Below are positions 12,210-20,562 of a stretch of 64,000 nt of DNA, piece by piece. The number at the start of each line of letters is the position of its first letter. Position 1 is the first letter of the stretch. This stretch comes from Gammaproteobacteria bacterium (GTDB lineage: Bacteria > Pseudomonadota > Gammaproteobacteria > Steroidobacterales > Woeseiaceae). The notes beneath the pieces were generated by a model that did not search any database, was not told the origin of the DNA, and was given only the letters and a program-made list of their open reading frames with translations. Both the position numbers and the translations under genes were made by a program. The stretch lies in the NCBI GenBank assembly GCA_029863125.1, contig JAOTWB010000006.1, forward strand, positions 1 to 64,000, given 5' to 3'.

Positions 12210-13082
12210 CTAGTTGTCCGTCAGGGGACCGTAGGTTTCAGGCCTGCGGTCGCGGAAGAATTGCCAGGTGTTGCGGACTTCGCGAATCATGTCGAGGTCG
12301 ATTTCGTGCACCAGCAGTTCGTCCTTGTCATAGCTGGCCTGGGCTTCGATGGTGCCGCGCGGGTTGACGATGTAGCTGGAGCCGTAAAACTCGCCCATTT
12401 TCTTTGCCCACGGTTCTTCGGTGCCAATTCGGTTGATCGCGCCGATAAAAACGCCGTTGGCGGCAGCCGAGGCCGGTTGTTCGAGCTCCCACAAGTATTT
12501 GCTGAGTCCTGCGACGGTGGCGGACGGATTGACGATGTATTCGGCGCCATTGAGCGCGAGCGCACGCCAGCCTTCCGGAAAATGCCGGTCGTAGCAAATG
12601 TATACCCCGAGCTTGAGGTAGGCCGTGTCGAAAACCGGGTAGCCGCTGTCGCCGGGCTTGAAGAAGAACTTCTCGAAGAACCCGGGATCGACCTGCGGAA
12701 TATGCGTTTTTCGATACTTGCCGAGGTACTTGCCGTCAGCGTCGATGACGGCGGCCGTATTGTAGTAAACGCCGGTCATGTGTTCTTCGTATATCGGCAC
12801 GACAATGACCATGCTGTGCTTTTTCGCATACTCCTGCATGAGTCTGGTCGTGTAGCCGTCGGGAATTTTTTCTGCCGCCGCGTACCATTTACGGTCCTGG
12901 CTGGGACAAAAATACGGCTGCGTAAATACTTCCTGGAAACACAGGACCCGTACACGCTGTTTTGCGGCGTCTTCGATAAACGGAATATGGGCTTCGATCA
13001 TGCGATCCCGAATGGCCTCGGGCTCCATCGAGCCGTCACCCTTGAGCGCCATCTGGATCAGCCCACACTTGACTTTCGCCAT
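12210..13082 (-). CDS. Beta-ureidopropionase (N-carbamoyl-beta-alanine amidohydrolase, nitrilase family)
   Basis: Third step of the reductive pathway: N-carbamoyl-beta-alanine to beta-alanine, CO2 and ammonia. The nitrilase triad is visible as Glu51 (CFQEVF), Lys125 (KYRKTHIPQ) and Cys163 (YICYDRHFPEGWR). At 290 residues it matches bacterial carbamoyl amidases and is shorter than the eukaryotic enzyme. AAAGGGGGAAAA precedes the ATG. It is the first gene of the minus-strand pyrimidine operon, 38 bases before the permease gene. A transaminase for the product is not in the window. Confidence 0.9.
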   Translation of the reverse strand: MAKVKCGLIQMALKGDGSMEPEAIRDRMIEAHIPFIEDAAKQRVRVLCFQEVFTQPYFCPSQDRKWYAAAEKIPDGYTTRLMQEYAKKHSMVIVVPIYEEHMTGVYYNTAAVIDADGKYLGKYRKTHIPQVDPGFFEKFFFKPGDSGYPVFDTAYLKLGVYICYDRHFPEGWRALALNGAEYIVNPSATVAGLSKYLWELEQPASAAANGVFIGAINRIGTEEPWAKKMGEFYGSSYIVNPRGTIEAQASYDKDELLVHEIDLDMIREVRNTWQFFRDRRPETYGPLTDN

Positions 13083-13138
13083 GATTTTCCCCCTTTGAGA
13101 CTACTGCCCGAGTGTAGCGAGTTATCCCTCGCTTGGCA

Positions 13139-13963
13139 TCACTTGAAGGACGTCCACGAGCCGTGCATCGGCCCCGGCAGGATATACCAGCCATTGCCCC
13201 AATAATTTGTATACTTCTCGACTAACTGTGCCCGACTGGCTTTGGTCGCTGGTTCAGTGCAGGGCCCATACAGTTTCGTGCGCACGCACGGCACGAAATC
13301 GCCGAGATCATCGCCGAATAACATGATTACCCGGTGCGTATTGGCAACATGTTCCCGGCGACGGATCTTGGCGCGATCCCAGTCGTTTTCATCGGCCAAC
13401 AGCACGTGCTCATCGTCAGTGCTGATGCCAATCGATTCGAGCTCGTCGATTACCCCATGTCTTTGTGGACAGGGATCCGGCTCTTCGTCGATAGTCTCGC
13501 ACGGCCGATTGGTGACGAAGAAGATGTCGACACCGGCTTTCCTCGCGGCGGCGACGAAATCGACGACGCCGGCCACAGGTATCGCGGCGTGCTCACGATA
13601 GAAATCGTACAGCTTGCGATTCGTAAAAGGGCGCTCGAAAGTGAGCTGAAAATCGACATTGCTTACGACAGTTTCATCGACATCGAGAATGACCGCGGGC
13701 GGCAATTTTTCGGCATCGCTTTGCCCGGGCATCGCGCTCCAGGACGTGTCGGCAATGAAGCGCGGTAACGCAGCTTCGGCGAAGCGGTAGGTCTGCCTCG
13801 TAATTGCCGTGTATTCAGCGGAGTGCTTGACCCACAGGAGCCCGAGATCCTGCTGTGGATCGTAGCCTGCCGACGCTGCCGCCCGGCCCGGTGCCGGTGC
13901 GGAGGCACAAGCGGCGAGCATCGATAACGCTACGATAGCCAACGCGAGGTGCAATCGAGTCAT
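13139..13963 (-). CDS. HAD-family acid phosphatase lipoprotein, e(P4)/class C type
   Basis: Surface or periplasmic nucleotide phosphatase. The lipobox LAAC gives lipidated Cys19. The HAD nucleophile motif is DVDETVVSN (Asp94 and Asp96), followed by the VTNRP motif II and the acidic GDDLGDF motif. The pattern and 274-residue length match the lipoprotein e(P4) 5'-nucleotidase/acid phosphatase family, which dephosphorylates nucleotides such as NMN and 5'-NMP before uptake. It diverges from the 5'-nucleotidase gene by 46 bases, so both may share a control region. It ends 56 bases before the pyrimidine operon and could be co-transcribed with it. Confidence 0.88.
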   Translation of the reverse strand: MTRLHLALAIVALSMLAACASAPAPGRAAASAGYDPQQDLGLLWVKHSAEYTAITRQTYRFAEAALPRFIADTSWSAMPGQSDAEKLPPAVILDVDETVVSNVDFQLTFERPFTNRKLYDFYREHAAIPVAGVVDFVAAARKAGVDIFFVTNRPCETIDEEPDPCPQRHGVIDELESIGISTDDEHVLLADENDWDRAKIRRREHVANTHRVIMLFGDDLGDFVPCVRTKLYGPCTEPATKASRAQLVEKYTNYWGNGWYILPGPMHGSWTSFK

Positions 13964-14009
13964 GGTTTATCCTGATGTGAGCTGTGCAAAATCAGGTTAG
14001 CATGCTCGC

Positions 14010-15599
14010 ATGAAGCGATTCTCACCGCTACTTTTTGCGCTCGTATCAGTCCTTTCTGCGTGTGCGACAGGCCCGCCAATCGCATCACCGGGACTGACAT
14101 TCGTGCATCTCAATGACACCTATCGCGTCGGGGCCGTCGAAGACGGCAATGCCGGTGGATTCAGTCGTGTCGTTACGCTCGTTCGCGAACTGCAGAGCGA
14201 GGGCAGGGAGGTACGAATTCTGCACGGCGGCGACTTCCTTTACCCGTCGCTCGAAAGCCAGCTGTGGAACGGCCTGCAAATAGTGGACGCGTTCAATTTC
14301 ATGGATGCCGTCGCGCCGATGTACGCGGTTGCCGGAAACCACGAGTTCGATCGTCGCGGACCCGAACAGCTGATCGCCGCCGTCAAAGCGTCGCAATTTG
14401 ACTGGCTGGGTGATAATTACACGTTCAAAACCGGCGATGCCGGCGTCGATGGCGCACTGAAAAAGGCATTCACCTTTCAGGCGGCCGGCAGGACCATAGG
14501 CGTTTTTTCGCTAACACTCAACGCGACAGACGGCGGCAACAGTCGCGACTATCTCGAAATGAACGGCGACTACATGGGGGTTGCCAGGCAGACGATTGCG
14601 GCGCTCGAATCCAAGGGCGTCGATCTCATCATCGGTATCACGCACCTGCACATGTGGACGGACGTTGAACTCGCCGGCCTGAAGAATGAGCACCCCAGAC
14701 TCGCTTTCATTGTGGGCGGGCACGAACACGAGCCGGAGTACAGTCCGGGCAGCGACACATCGGCCGTCGTCATGAAAGGGGCATCCAATGCTCGCGTCGT
14801 CTGGGCCATCGACGTCGATTTTGATGACGCCGGGCAGGCGACGATACGTGAGCGGCAGGTCGAGCTTGATCGCCGCGTAGCTTTCGATCCCGAGTACGAA
14901 ATTCTCGCCGCTAAATGGCGCGGGCGCCTGCTCGCGAAGTATCCGTTCCTCGAAGCACGCATCGGCACGGCGGCGCTGCCGCTGGACGGCCGCGAGGTGA
15001 CGGTCAGGAATGAAGAAAGCAGCTGGGCCAACTTCATTGTTGACCAGATGCGAACGGCATTCGGCGAAACCGCGGATCTGGCATTTCTCAATGGCGGCAC
15101 GCTTCGGCTGGACGACTACGTCGACGGAGACATCCTGTTCGAGGATATCGGCCGGACGTTCGGCTTCACGTCGTTCCTGCGCCTTACGAGCATGACCGGC
15201 GCCGAGTTTCGCAAAGTCCTTGAAGCGGGTTATCGAGGTGAGGGTCCGAGCAAAGGCTATTTCCCCCACGTTTCCGGTTCTCGCGTCTGCATCGATCGCA
15301 GCCGCCCCAGCCGCGACCGCATCGTCAGCCTGCAGGTCCCGACGGACGACGGATGGCAGGAAATCGTGGCAGACAAGGCATACAGCGTCGTGGTTCCGGA
15401 CTATCTCTATGGCGGCGGCGATGGCTACAAGATTCCGAAGGATCGGCCGGCATCACCGCCCGGCTCGAGACTCAAGTATCTGGTTCTTGACGGCGTGCTG
15501 CGAGCGCAGGCCGAGGGCCGGAAAGTCGGAGCCGCGGTCGATCCGGAAAACCCGCGTTTTGATGAGCTCAAGGAAGGCGAGCAGCGCTGCTTCGAATAA
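14010..15599 (+). CDS. 5'-nucleotidase / bifunctional metallophosphatase, lipoprotein
   Basis: Exported two-metal nucleotide phosphatase (UshA/CD73 superfamily). The lipobox LSAC gives Cys18. The N-terminal calcineurin-like domain shows HLNDTYR, HGGDFLYPS, AGNHEFDRRG, and GHEHEP. The C-terminal 5'-nucleotidase substrate domain begins near residue 320 and includes FLNGGTLRLDD. Some family members also hydrolyse 2',3'-cyclic nucleotides or UDP-sugars. Together with the divergent e(P4)-type phosphatase it should turn external nucleotides into transportable nucleosides. At 529 residues the length is normal. Confidence 0.9.
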   Translation: MKRFSPLLFALVSVLSACATGPPIASPGLTFVHLNDTYRVGAVEDGNAGGFSRVVTLVRELQSEGREVRILHGGDFLYPSLESQLWNGLQIVDAFNFMDAVAPMYAVAGNHEFDRRGPEQLIAAVKASQFDWLGDNYTFKTGDAGVDGALKKAFTFQAAGRTIGVFSLTLNATDGGNSRDYLEMNGDYMGVARQTIAALESKGVDLIIGITHLHMWTDVELAGLKNEHPRLAFIVGGHEHEPEYSPGSDTSAVVMKGASNARVVWAIDVDFDDAGQATIRERQVELDRRVAFDPEYEILAAKWRGRLLAKYPFLEARIGTAALPLDGREVTVRNEESSWANFIVDQMRTAFGETADLAFLNGGTLRLDDYVDGDILFEDIGRTFGFTSFLRLTSMTGAEFRKVLEAGYRGEGPSKGYFPHVSGSRVCIDRSRPSRDRIVSLQVPTDDGWQEIVADKAYSVVVPDYLYGGGDGYKIPKDRPASPPGSRLKYLVLDGVLRAQAEGRKVGAAVDPENPRFDELKEGEQRCFE

Positions 15600-15604
15600 C
15601 GTCG

Positions 15605-16525
15605 CTATCCCATGAGCACACGAATGTGCGACTCCACGCACCTCGCCAGGCTGCGCAATTCGTAGCCACCTTCGAGGGTCGACACTATGCGACCCGATGC
15701 CGACTTCGAAGCAACTTCGACGATCCGTTCCGTTACCCATGTGAAGTCGGCGTCCGTGAGGTTGACCTGGGACATTTCATCGTCCCTGTGCGCGTCGAAA
15801 CCCGCCGAGACAAAGACCATTTCCGGCGAAAATTTGTCGAGTGCGGGCAGCCAGCGATCGGTGACGGCGGCACGAAACTCCTTGCTCCCGGCACCCGCCT
15901 GCAGCGGAACATTGACGCGATTGTCGGCGGGTTCGAGGAGCGCAGTGTAAGGATAGAACGGATGCTGAAACGTCGAACAGAACAAGACCCGATGGTCGTC
16001 CTTGAAGATATCTTCGGTACCGTTGCCATGGTGAACGTCGAAATCGAGAATGGCCAGCTTTTTCACGCCGTATTGTTCAAGCGCGTGTGCCGCTCCCACG
16101 GCGATATTGTTGTAGAGGCAAAAACCCATGGCACGATTGATTTCCGCATGATGGCCCGGAGGGCGCACGCTGCAAAAAGCTGATTCCATCTCGCCGTTCA
16201 ACACCAGGTCGGTCGCGGCAACGACCGCACCGGCGGCTCGCCGCGCCGCCTGAAGGGAGCCCGCGCTGATGATCGTATCGGGATCAACGCGCTTGTAGCC
16301 ACTCTCCGGTTCCATTGCCGCTATGGCATCGAGATAGGCGCGTGCATGCGCGCGCAAAAGCTGATCCGACGTGACCTCCGGTGCACCGAAATACCGGAGC
16401 ACATCCAGCAGGCCTGTTGCAATGAGCTGATCTTCGATCGCCGAAATACGTCGTGCGTTTTCCGGATGGCCCTCGCCGGTATCATGCCGAAGACATTCCG
16501 CGTGACTGATGTAGGCAATAGCCAA
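15605..16525 (-). CDS. Histone-deacetylase-family (AcuC/class II HDAC-like) deacetylase
   Basis: Zinc amidohydrolase of the arginase/HDAC fold, expected to remove acetyl groups from lysines or small amines. Motifs in order: CSVRPPGHHAE (active-site His pair), ILDFDVHHGNGTEDIF (zinc Asp and His) and SAGFDAHRDD (second zinc Asp). At 306 residues the length is normal. The stop lies 5 bases from the convergent 5'-nucleotidase stop. Upstream and divergent is the scar of a Pat-type acetyltransferase, which suggests this deacetylase once had a local acetylating partner. Confidence 0.92.
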   Translation of the reverse strand: MAIAYISHAECLRHDTGEGHPENARRISAIEDQLIATGLLDVLRYFGAPEVTSDQLLRAHARAYLDAIAAMEPESGYKRVDPDTIISAGSLQAARRAAGAVVAATDLVLNGEMESAFCSVRPPGHHAEINRAMGFCLYNNIAVGAAHALEQYGVKKLAILDFDVHHGNGTEDIFKDDHRVLFCSTFQHPFYPYTALLEPADNRVNVPLQAGAGSKEFRAAVTDRWLPALDKFSPEMVFVSAGFDAHRDDEMSQVNLTDADFTWVTERIVEVASKSASGRIVSTLEGGYELRSLARCVESHIRVLMG

Positions 16526-16607
16526 GGTTGTTTTCCCTTATTGTGAGCGGGCCATGAGATAGTTTATAAGGTCGCGGCAGCAACAGGAACCCGGGAAAAA
16601 TCTGACA

Positions 16608-16846
16608 ATGACCACGCACTACCTGACCTCTTTGTTTACACCCGAGAGCATTGCTTTGGTATGGGCCATCAGCTAGTGCGGAATCTGATGGAGATCGCCC
16701 GGAACCGGGGCCTCAATAGCATGGAGGGCCAGGTGTTGAGCAGCAGCAAGAAAATGCTGGAACCGGTTGCCTCGCTCGGCTTTCGCATCGAAGACGATCC
16801 CGACGATGATGCGATCAAGCAGATCGAAGCTTCACTTCACACCTGA
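16608..16846 (+). pseudogene. Deletion remnant of a Pat-type protein acetyltransferase (acyl-CoA-synthetase-like/GNAT)
   Basis: ATG 16608 codes MTTHYLTSLFTPESIA, which matches the start of Pat-type CoA-binding/ATP-grasp/GNAT acetyltransferases, and then runs into a stop at 16674. From about 16656, in another frame, GMGHQLVRNLMEIARNRGL begins. This is a GNAT acetyl-CoA-binding loop, continuing to a normal GNAT C-terminus that ends ASLHT at 16843. The two ends are joined directly, so roughly 800 residues of an about 900-residue protein are missing. ATG 16661 could in theory express the 61-residue tail, but it lacks most of the fold. Family assignment is from recognisable ends only. Confidence 0.7.
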
Positions 16847-16901
16847 GCTGACGGGTCATTCCTGATTCGACGTACTGCTACGCAGAATCACGAATGTCCG
16901 C

Positions 16902-16932
16902 AAAAAAAGGGCGGCCCTTTCAAGGGCCGCCC
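16902..16932 (-). terminator. Intrinsic terminator of the Oar-like TonB receptor gene
   Basis: GGGCGGCCC (16909-16917) pairs with GGGCCGCCC (16924-16932) around TTTCAA. The adjoining A-run 16902-16908 is a T7 tract on the minus strand, placed 24 bases after the receptor stop. Confidence 0.85.
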
Positions 16933-16955
16933 TCGCTTTTTCAGGCACCGGTATA

Positions 16956-19900
16956 TTAGAACTTGTACCGGATTCCGAGCTGGATGCGATAGACCGAATC
17001 GTCAACGTCGCGATTGGTGCCATCGTTATACCAACGCGTGATGACAAACTGATCGGTGTTGGAGATGGCAGCGGCGTCCCTCTCGTTGATTTCAAACACC
17101 CGAACTGCTTCCTGGATGTCATCGGTGTCGGCATAGCGCTTGATGTTCTCGCTGTCCGACAACAAGTTCAGGAAGTTCTCGATATCGAGGAACACCTGCA
17201 GCGAGTGATCCCGCCACATGGGTAAATCCTGCTGGATGCGAATATCGAGGTCCGTGCTCCAGTTTTCGTTGAAGCCGTTCTTCGGCGCGATTCTTCCTGC
17301 GTACGCGCTCAGGCCCGATTCGTCCAAGAACGCGAACAAATCGCTAACCTGGGAGGCGCTGAGGTTCGAGAAATCGAACAGCGGGTCGCTGGGTCCGCTG
17401 GGCACGTAGATGAGTACGCTCGATTCATCGTCCGAGTCGCCGAAGTATTCTTCGACCGTATCGTCTTCATAGGCATAGCTGAACGGACGTCCGGAACGAC
17501 GCTGGAAGAACAGGCCGACCGAGGTCGCATGGTCGTCGAAGAAGTAATGCTTGAACCTCGCCCGCAGCACGATGTTGTGCTTGTTGGCCCACAGCGCGGG
17601 GCCCAGCGTGTTGTTGTTCAAGGTGATCTTGGCGACTTCTTCGTAGCTCGAACCTGCCGTCGAACTGTTGACCGGGTTGCCGACTTCGGCGTCCAGGTAG
17701 GCATAACCGAAGTTCAGGTCGAGCGACGTCCTGTCGGAAAATGCAAATTCCTTCGCCAACTGGAATGCAAACGAGGATGTCGATCCTTCGACGCCATTCG
17801 TCATCAGCACATCCTGGTTCTGGTTTCTTGTATCGTCACAAGGACCACCGTTGGTGCCGGCGTTGCTGAAGCCCTGGCGTATGCCGTTGAACGTCGCGTT
17901 ACAGCCGGGCAGCGTCGGATCGACCTCGAAGAACTGCGGGCGACCGTCCGGCAGCGTAACGCCGTTGGGCGTCAGCCGCAGGTCGACCCAGTCGACGGCG
18001 TTCTTGTGATCCGTGTAGATAAAGTCGGCGCGGATGGTCCAGTCATTGAAGAAGTCGATGTCCGACTCCATCTGGTGACTAAGGCCCAGGCTCCAGCGGT
18101 GATTTGCCGGCAGATCGAAGTTCGGGTCGACCGCCGCGACCGCGCCCGTATTGGCATTGGCGCTGTTCGCGGCCGCTATGCGGACGCAGTCCGGAAGGCC
18201 CGTGAACTGCCCGCTGCCGTCGGTCACCTGCAGGTCGGCCGCTGTGCACGGCGGGAAGAAACTTGCGCCGAAACCAATCGCACCGCCAAAGTTCTGGTAG
18301 GCGTTGGCGAAGTGAACGGTCGGGTCGCCGCCGCCGAATACGCCGTAACCGGCGCTCAGCTGGGTCTCACCCCACCTGCCCGTCGGCAGATCCCAGGTAA
18401 AGCCGATGCGTGGCTGCACGAGCTCCAGTCCGTCGAAGGTCTGCCGGTTACTGAACCCATAGCGTGTCTGGAATACTGGATTCGAAATCGGCAGATCGTC
18501 CGATTCGTACCGGTCATATCGCAGGCCGGCAATGAACGTCAGCGCGTCGTTGATCTGCCACTCATCCTGCAGGTAGACGCTGTTGATATCGCGTTCGAAT
18601 GCCGCTGCCGCGTCCACCGGATCCTGAGTAAAGGAACCGTTGATGACGATCTCGTCGGCCGTACCCGCCTGCAGCGCCGCGACATCGTCGAACACGATCG
18701 TGCCGGTTGCGTCCGGTATGAACAGGTTGAAGATGTCGCGCGTCTCCTGCTCGACGCCGACGGTCAGCGTATGGTTGCCGACAACCCAGTCGGCGGACAG
18801 CTTTAATTGATCGATCGTGTACTGCAGGTCGTTCGCGGAGCGGAAGAAACCCGGGCCGCTGGTGAAAATATCGCCGACCTCGATGCGCGGAATCGGGTTC
18901 GGGTCCTGCGCTTCGCCGCCACCTGCCGGTCCCTGGATATCGACTACGTCGACCGTCGAATAGCGGAATTCGGTCGAGAAATTGTCGGTCCAGTTGGAGA
19001 ACAGGCGCGCTGAAATCGTCTCTGACTCGATGCCTTCAAACTCGAAGTTGTCGCGAAATGTGAATCCGCCGAAGCCGAGATCGTCGGGATCGAGATTGAG
19101 CTCATCAAGTTTGGTGTACGTCAGCTCGGCGCGATGCTGGTCATTGATGTTCCAGTCGAGTCGCCCGAACGTGCGCTCGCTCGTCTGCGGCAGGGACCTG
19201 ACGATTGGGCCAACGTCTCGCCCGTACTGGCTCAGAAGGATGCTGGCAATGTTTTGGGCCTCAGCCACCGTGAGCCAGTCCTCGTTGGCGAATCCGCCGC
19301 CGATCGGGCCGGTGTTTTGCACGCTGACTTCATCCGTCTCTTCGTAAGCAACCGTGAAAAACAACCTGTCCTTGATGATCGGGCCGCTCAGGTCGAAGCC
19401 GTAGTTCTTGTCCTCGAAGGGCTCGAAAATAACCTTTTCTCCTTCGAGCGTGTCGCCCGTCAGGCCCTCGTCGTTGAACAGGTAAAACGCGGAGCCGTGA
19501 AACTCGTTGGACCCCGGCTTGGTAACAACATTGATGGCGCAGCCCGTGAACTGGCTGTACTGGACGTCAAGCGGTGCGAACTCGACCGAGGCCGAAGCGA
19601 CCGTGTCGTAAGGAATGGGGAACGCAAATCGTGCCGATGTACCTGTTCCCTCGTTCAGGCCGAAGCCGTCATTGGCGAGACTGCCGTCGATCGTAAACGC
19701 GTTCGAACGGCTGGAGCCGCCGAGGCAGTTGATGCCGGAACCGGCGCCGTTGTCTGCGCGGCCGAGACTGACGCGCGGGTCGATGCGAATGACGTCGCGG
19801 ATCTGCCGCGCGATGCTCGGCATCGCTTCGATTTCGTCCACGGTGAACGCTGTGCCGGGCCCGATGGCCAGGTCGGCAGTCGCCACCATCTTGGCCGTCG

Positions 19901-20306
19901 TCACGATCTCCTCGATGGCTTCGTCCAGCGCGCCGAGTTTGAGGTTGAACGATACGGCCGCGGACAGATTCGTATAAACATCCGTGACGAGGGTGCCCTG
20001 GTATCGGCTGGACTGGACGCGGATCGTGTAGGGACCGCCTACGGGCAGGCCGCGAACGTCGAATGCGCCGCTGGCGTTCGTCGTGACCCTGCGGGTGGCG
20101 CTGGTTCGCGTATCGGTCACCGTCACCGTCTCGCCGGCTGCGGGAGAGCCATCCGGGGCCGTCACAATGCCGCGAATAGCCGTCGTTGTTTCCTGTGCGT
20201 TTCCTGCAACAGGCACGGCAAGCAGCATCGCTGCCGCAAAAAGTAGAATCGCCGCTTGCTGTAAGGTCGCGAAGGTCGATCCGATGAACCGAGCTTTGTA
20301 TTTCAT
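16956..20306 (-). CDS. TonB-dependent outer-membrane receptor with N-terminal carboxypeptidase-regulatory-like domain (Oar-like)
   Basis: Large outer-membrane transporter of 1116 residues. The signal peptide ends near VAGNAQE. Residues 40-115 form a CarboxypepD_reg-like beta-sandwich (IRGIVTAPDGSPAAGETVTV). A plug domain follows (GINCLGGSSRSNAFTIDGS, NVVTKPGSNEFHGSAFYLF), then a 22-strand barrel ending in the usual aromatic C-terminus (LGIRYKF). This architecture is the Oar/OmpA-like receptor group, usually linked to uptake or export of large substrates. The substrate is unknown. Context (exported EEP lipoprotein, nucleotidases) makes nucleic-acid products or peptides reasonable guesses, no more. 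A terminator follows the gene. Confidence 0.9.
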   Translation of the reverse strand: MKYKARFIGSTFATLQQAAILLFAAAMLLAVPVAGNAQETTTAIRGIVTAPDGSPAAGETVTVTDTRTSATRRVTTNASGAFDVRGLPVGGPYTIRVQSSRYQGTLVTDVYTNLSAAVSFNLKLGALDEAIEEIVTTAKMVATADLAIGPGTAFTVDEIEAMPSIARQIRDVIRIDPRVSLGRADNGAGSGINCLGGSSRSNAFTIDGSLANDGFGLNEGTGTSARFAFPIPYDTVASASVEFAPLDVQYSQFTGCAINVVTKPGSNEFHGSAFYLFNDEGLTGDTLEGEKVIFEPFEDKNYGFDLSGPIIKDRLFFTVAYEETDEVSVQNTGPIGGGFANEDWLTVAEAQNIASILLSQYGRDVGPIVRSLPQTSERTFGRLDWNINDQHRAELTYTKLDELNLDPDDLGFGGFTFRDNFEFEGIESETISARLFSNWTDNFSTEFRYSTVDVVDIQGPAGGGEAQDPNPIPRIEVGDIFTSGPGFFRSANDLQYTIDQLKLSADWVVGNHTLTVGVEQETRDIFNLFIPDATGTIVFDDVAALQAGTADEIVINGSFTQDPVDAAAAFERDINSVYLQDEWQINDALTFIAGLRYDRYESDDLPISNPVFQTRYGFSNRQTFDGLELVQPRIGFTWDLPTGRWGETQLSAGYGVFGGGDPTVHFANAYQNFGGAIGFGASFFPPCTAADLQVTDGSGQFTGLPDCVRIAAANSANANTGAVAAVDPNFDLPANHRWSLGLSHQMESDIDFFNDWTIRADFIYTDHKNAVDWVDLRLTPNGVTLPDGRPQFFEVDPTLPGCNATFNGIRQGFSNAGTNGGPCDDTRNQNQDVLMTNGVEGSTSSFAFQLAKEFAFSDRTSLDLNFGYAYLDAEVGNPVNSSTAGSSYEEVAKITLNNNTLGPALWANKHNIVLRARFKHYFFDDHATSVGLFFQRRSGRPFSYAYEDDTVEEYFGDSDDESSVLIYVPSGPSDPLFDFSNLSASQVSDLFAFLDESGLSAYAGRIAPKNGFNENWSTDLDIRIQQDLPMWRDHSLQVFLDIENFLNLLSDSENIKRYADTDDIQEAVRVFEINERDAAAISNTDQFVITRWYNDGTNRDVDDSVYRIQLGIRYKF

Positions 20307-20440
20307 GTTGGAACCCCGTTTTTGGAAAAGTGCGAAAATCTAAGCCAGGAAGGTGACCATACGATTTCGCTGGTGTGCTTTCCGTCCCGCAACCCGTTTC
20401 TGGAACCGGAATCGGGACAATTCTTTGTCTTGGTGCGGCT

Positions 20441-20469
20441 AATCTATCGCAGGGAAAATGCTTGTGCAA
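20441..20469 (-). promoter_or_regulatory. Possible promoter of the Oar-like receptor gene
   Basis: On the minus strand TTGCAC (20469-20464) and TAGATT (20446-20441) are 17 bases apart in the 256-base gap upstream of the receptor. The match is weak. The rest of 20307-20562 is AT-rich with no gene I can support. Confidence 0.25.
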
Positions 20470-20562
20470 TAAGGGCTTGGGAGCGCAATCGCAGAGATTG
20501 CACAGGAAAAAAAAATACGTAGATACCGCAGCCAAGAAAACAATTTACGAAACCGTTACAAG

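Noticed and set aside
13116..13133. Hairpin AGCGAG-TTATCC-CTCGCT as a terminator between the e(P4) phosphatase and the pyrimidine operon
   Set aside because: Only 6 base pairs and no T-tract on the minus strand; could be chance.
16661..16846. Stand-alone 61-residue GNAT acetyltransferase
   Set aside because: Only the acetyl-CoA loop and tail are present; with the orphan Pat N-terminus just upstream, a deletion remnant explains both pieces.
17529..18806. 425-codon plus-strand frame inside the Oar-like receptor
   Set aside because: Lies wholly antisense to a well-supported receptor and shows no recognisable motif.
20480..20515. Small hairpin with an A-run (GCAATC-GCAGA-GATTGC) as a plus-strand terminator
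   Set aside because: The A-run follows instead of a T-run on the plus strand, and on the minus strand the T-run comes before the stem.
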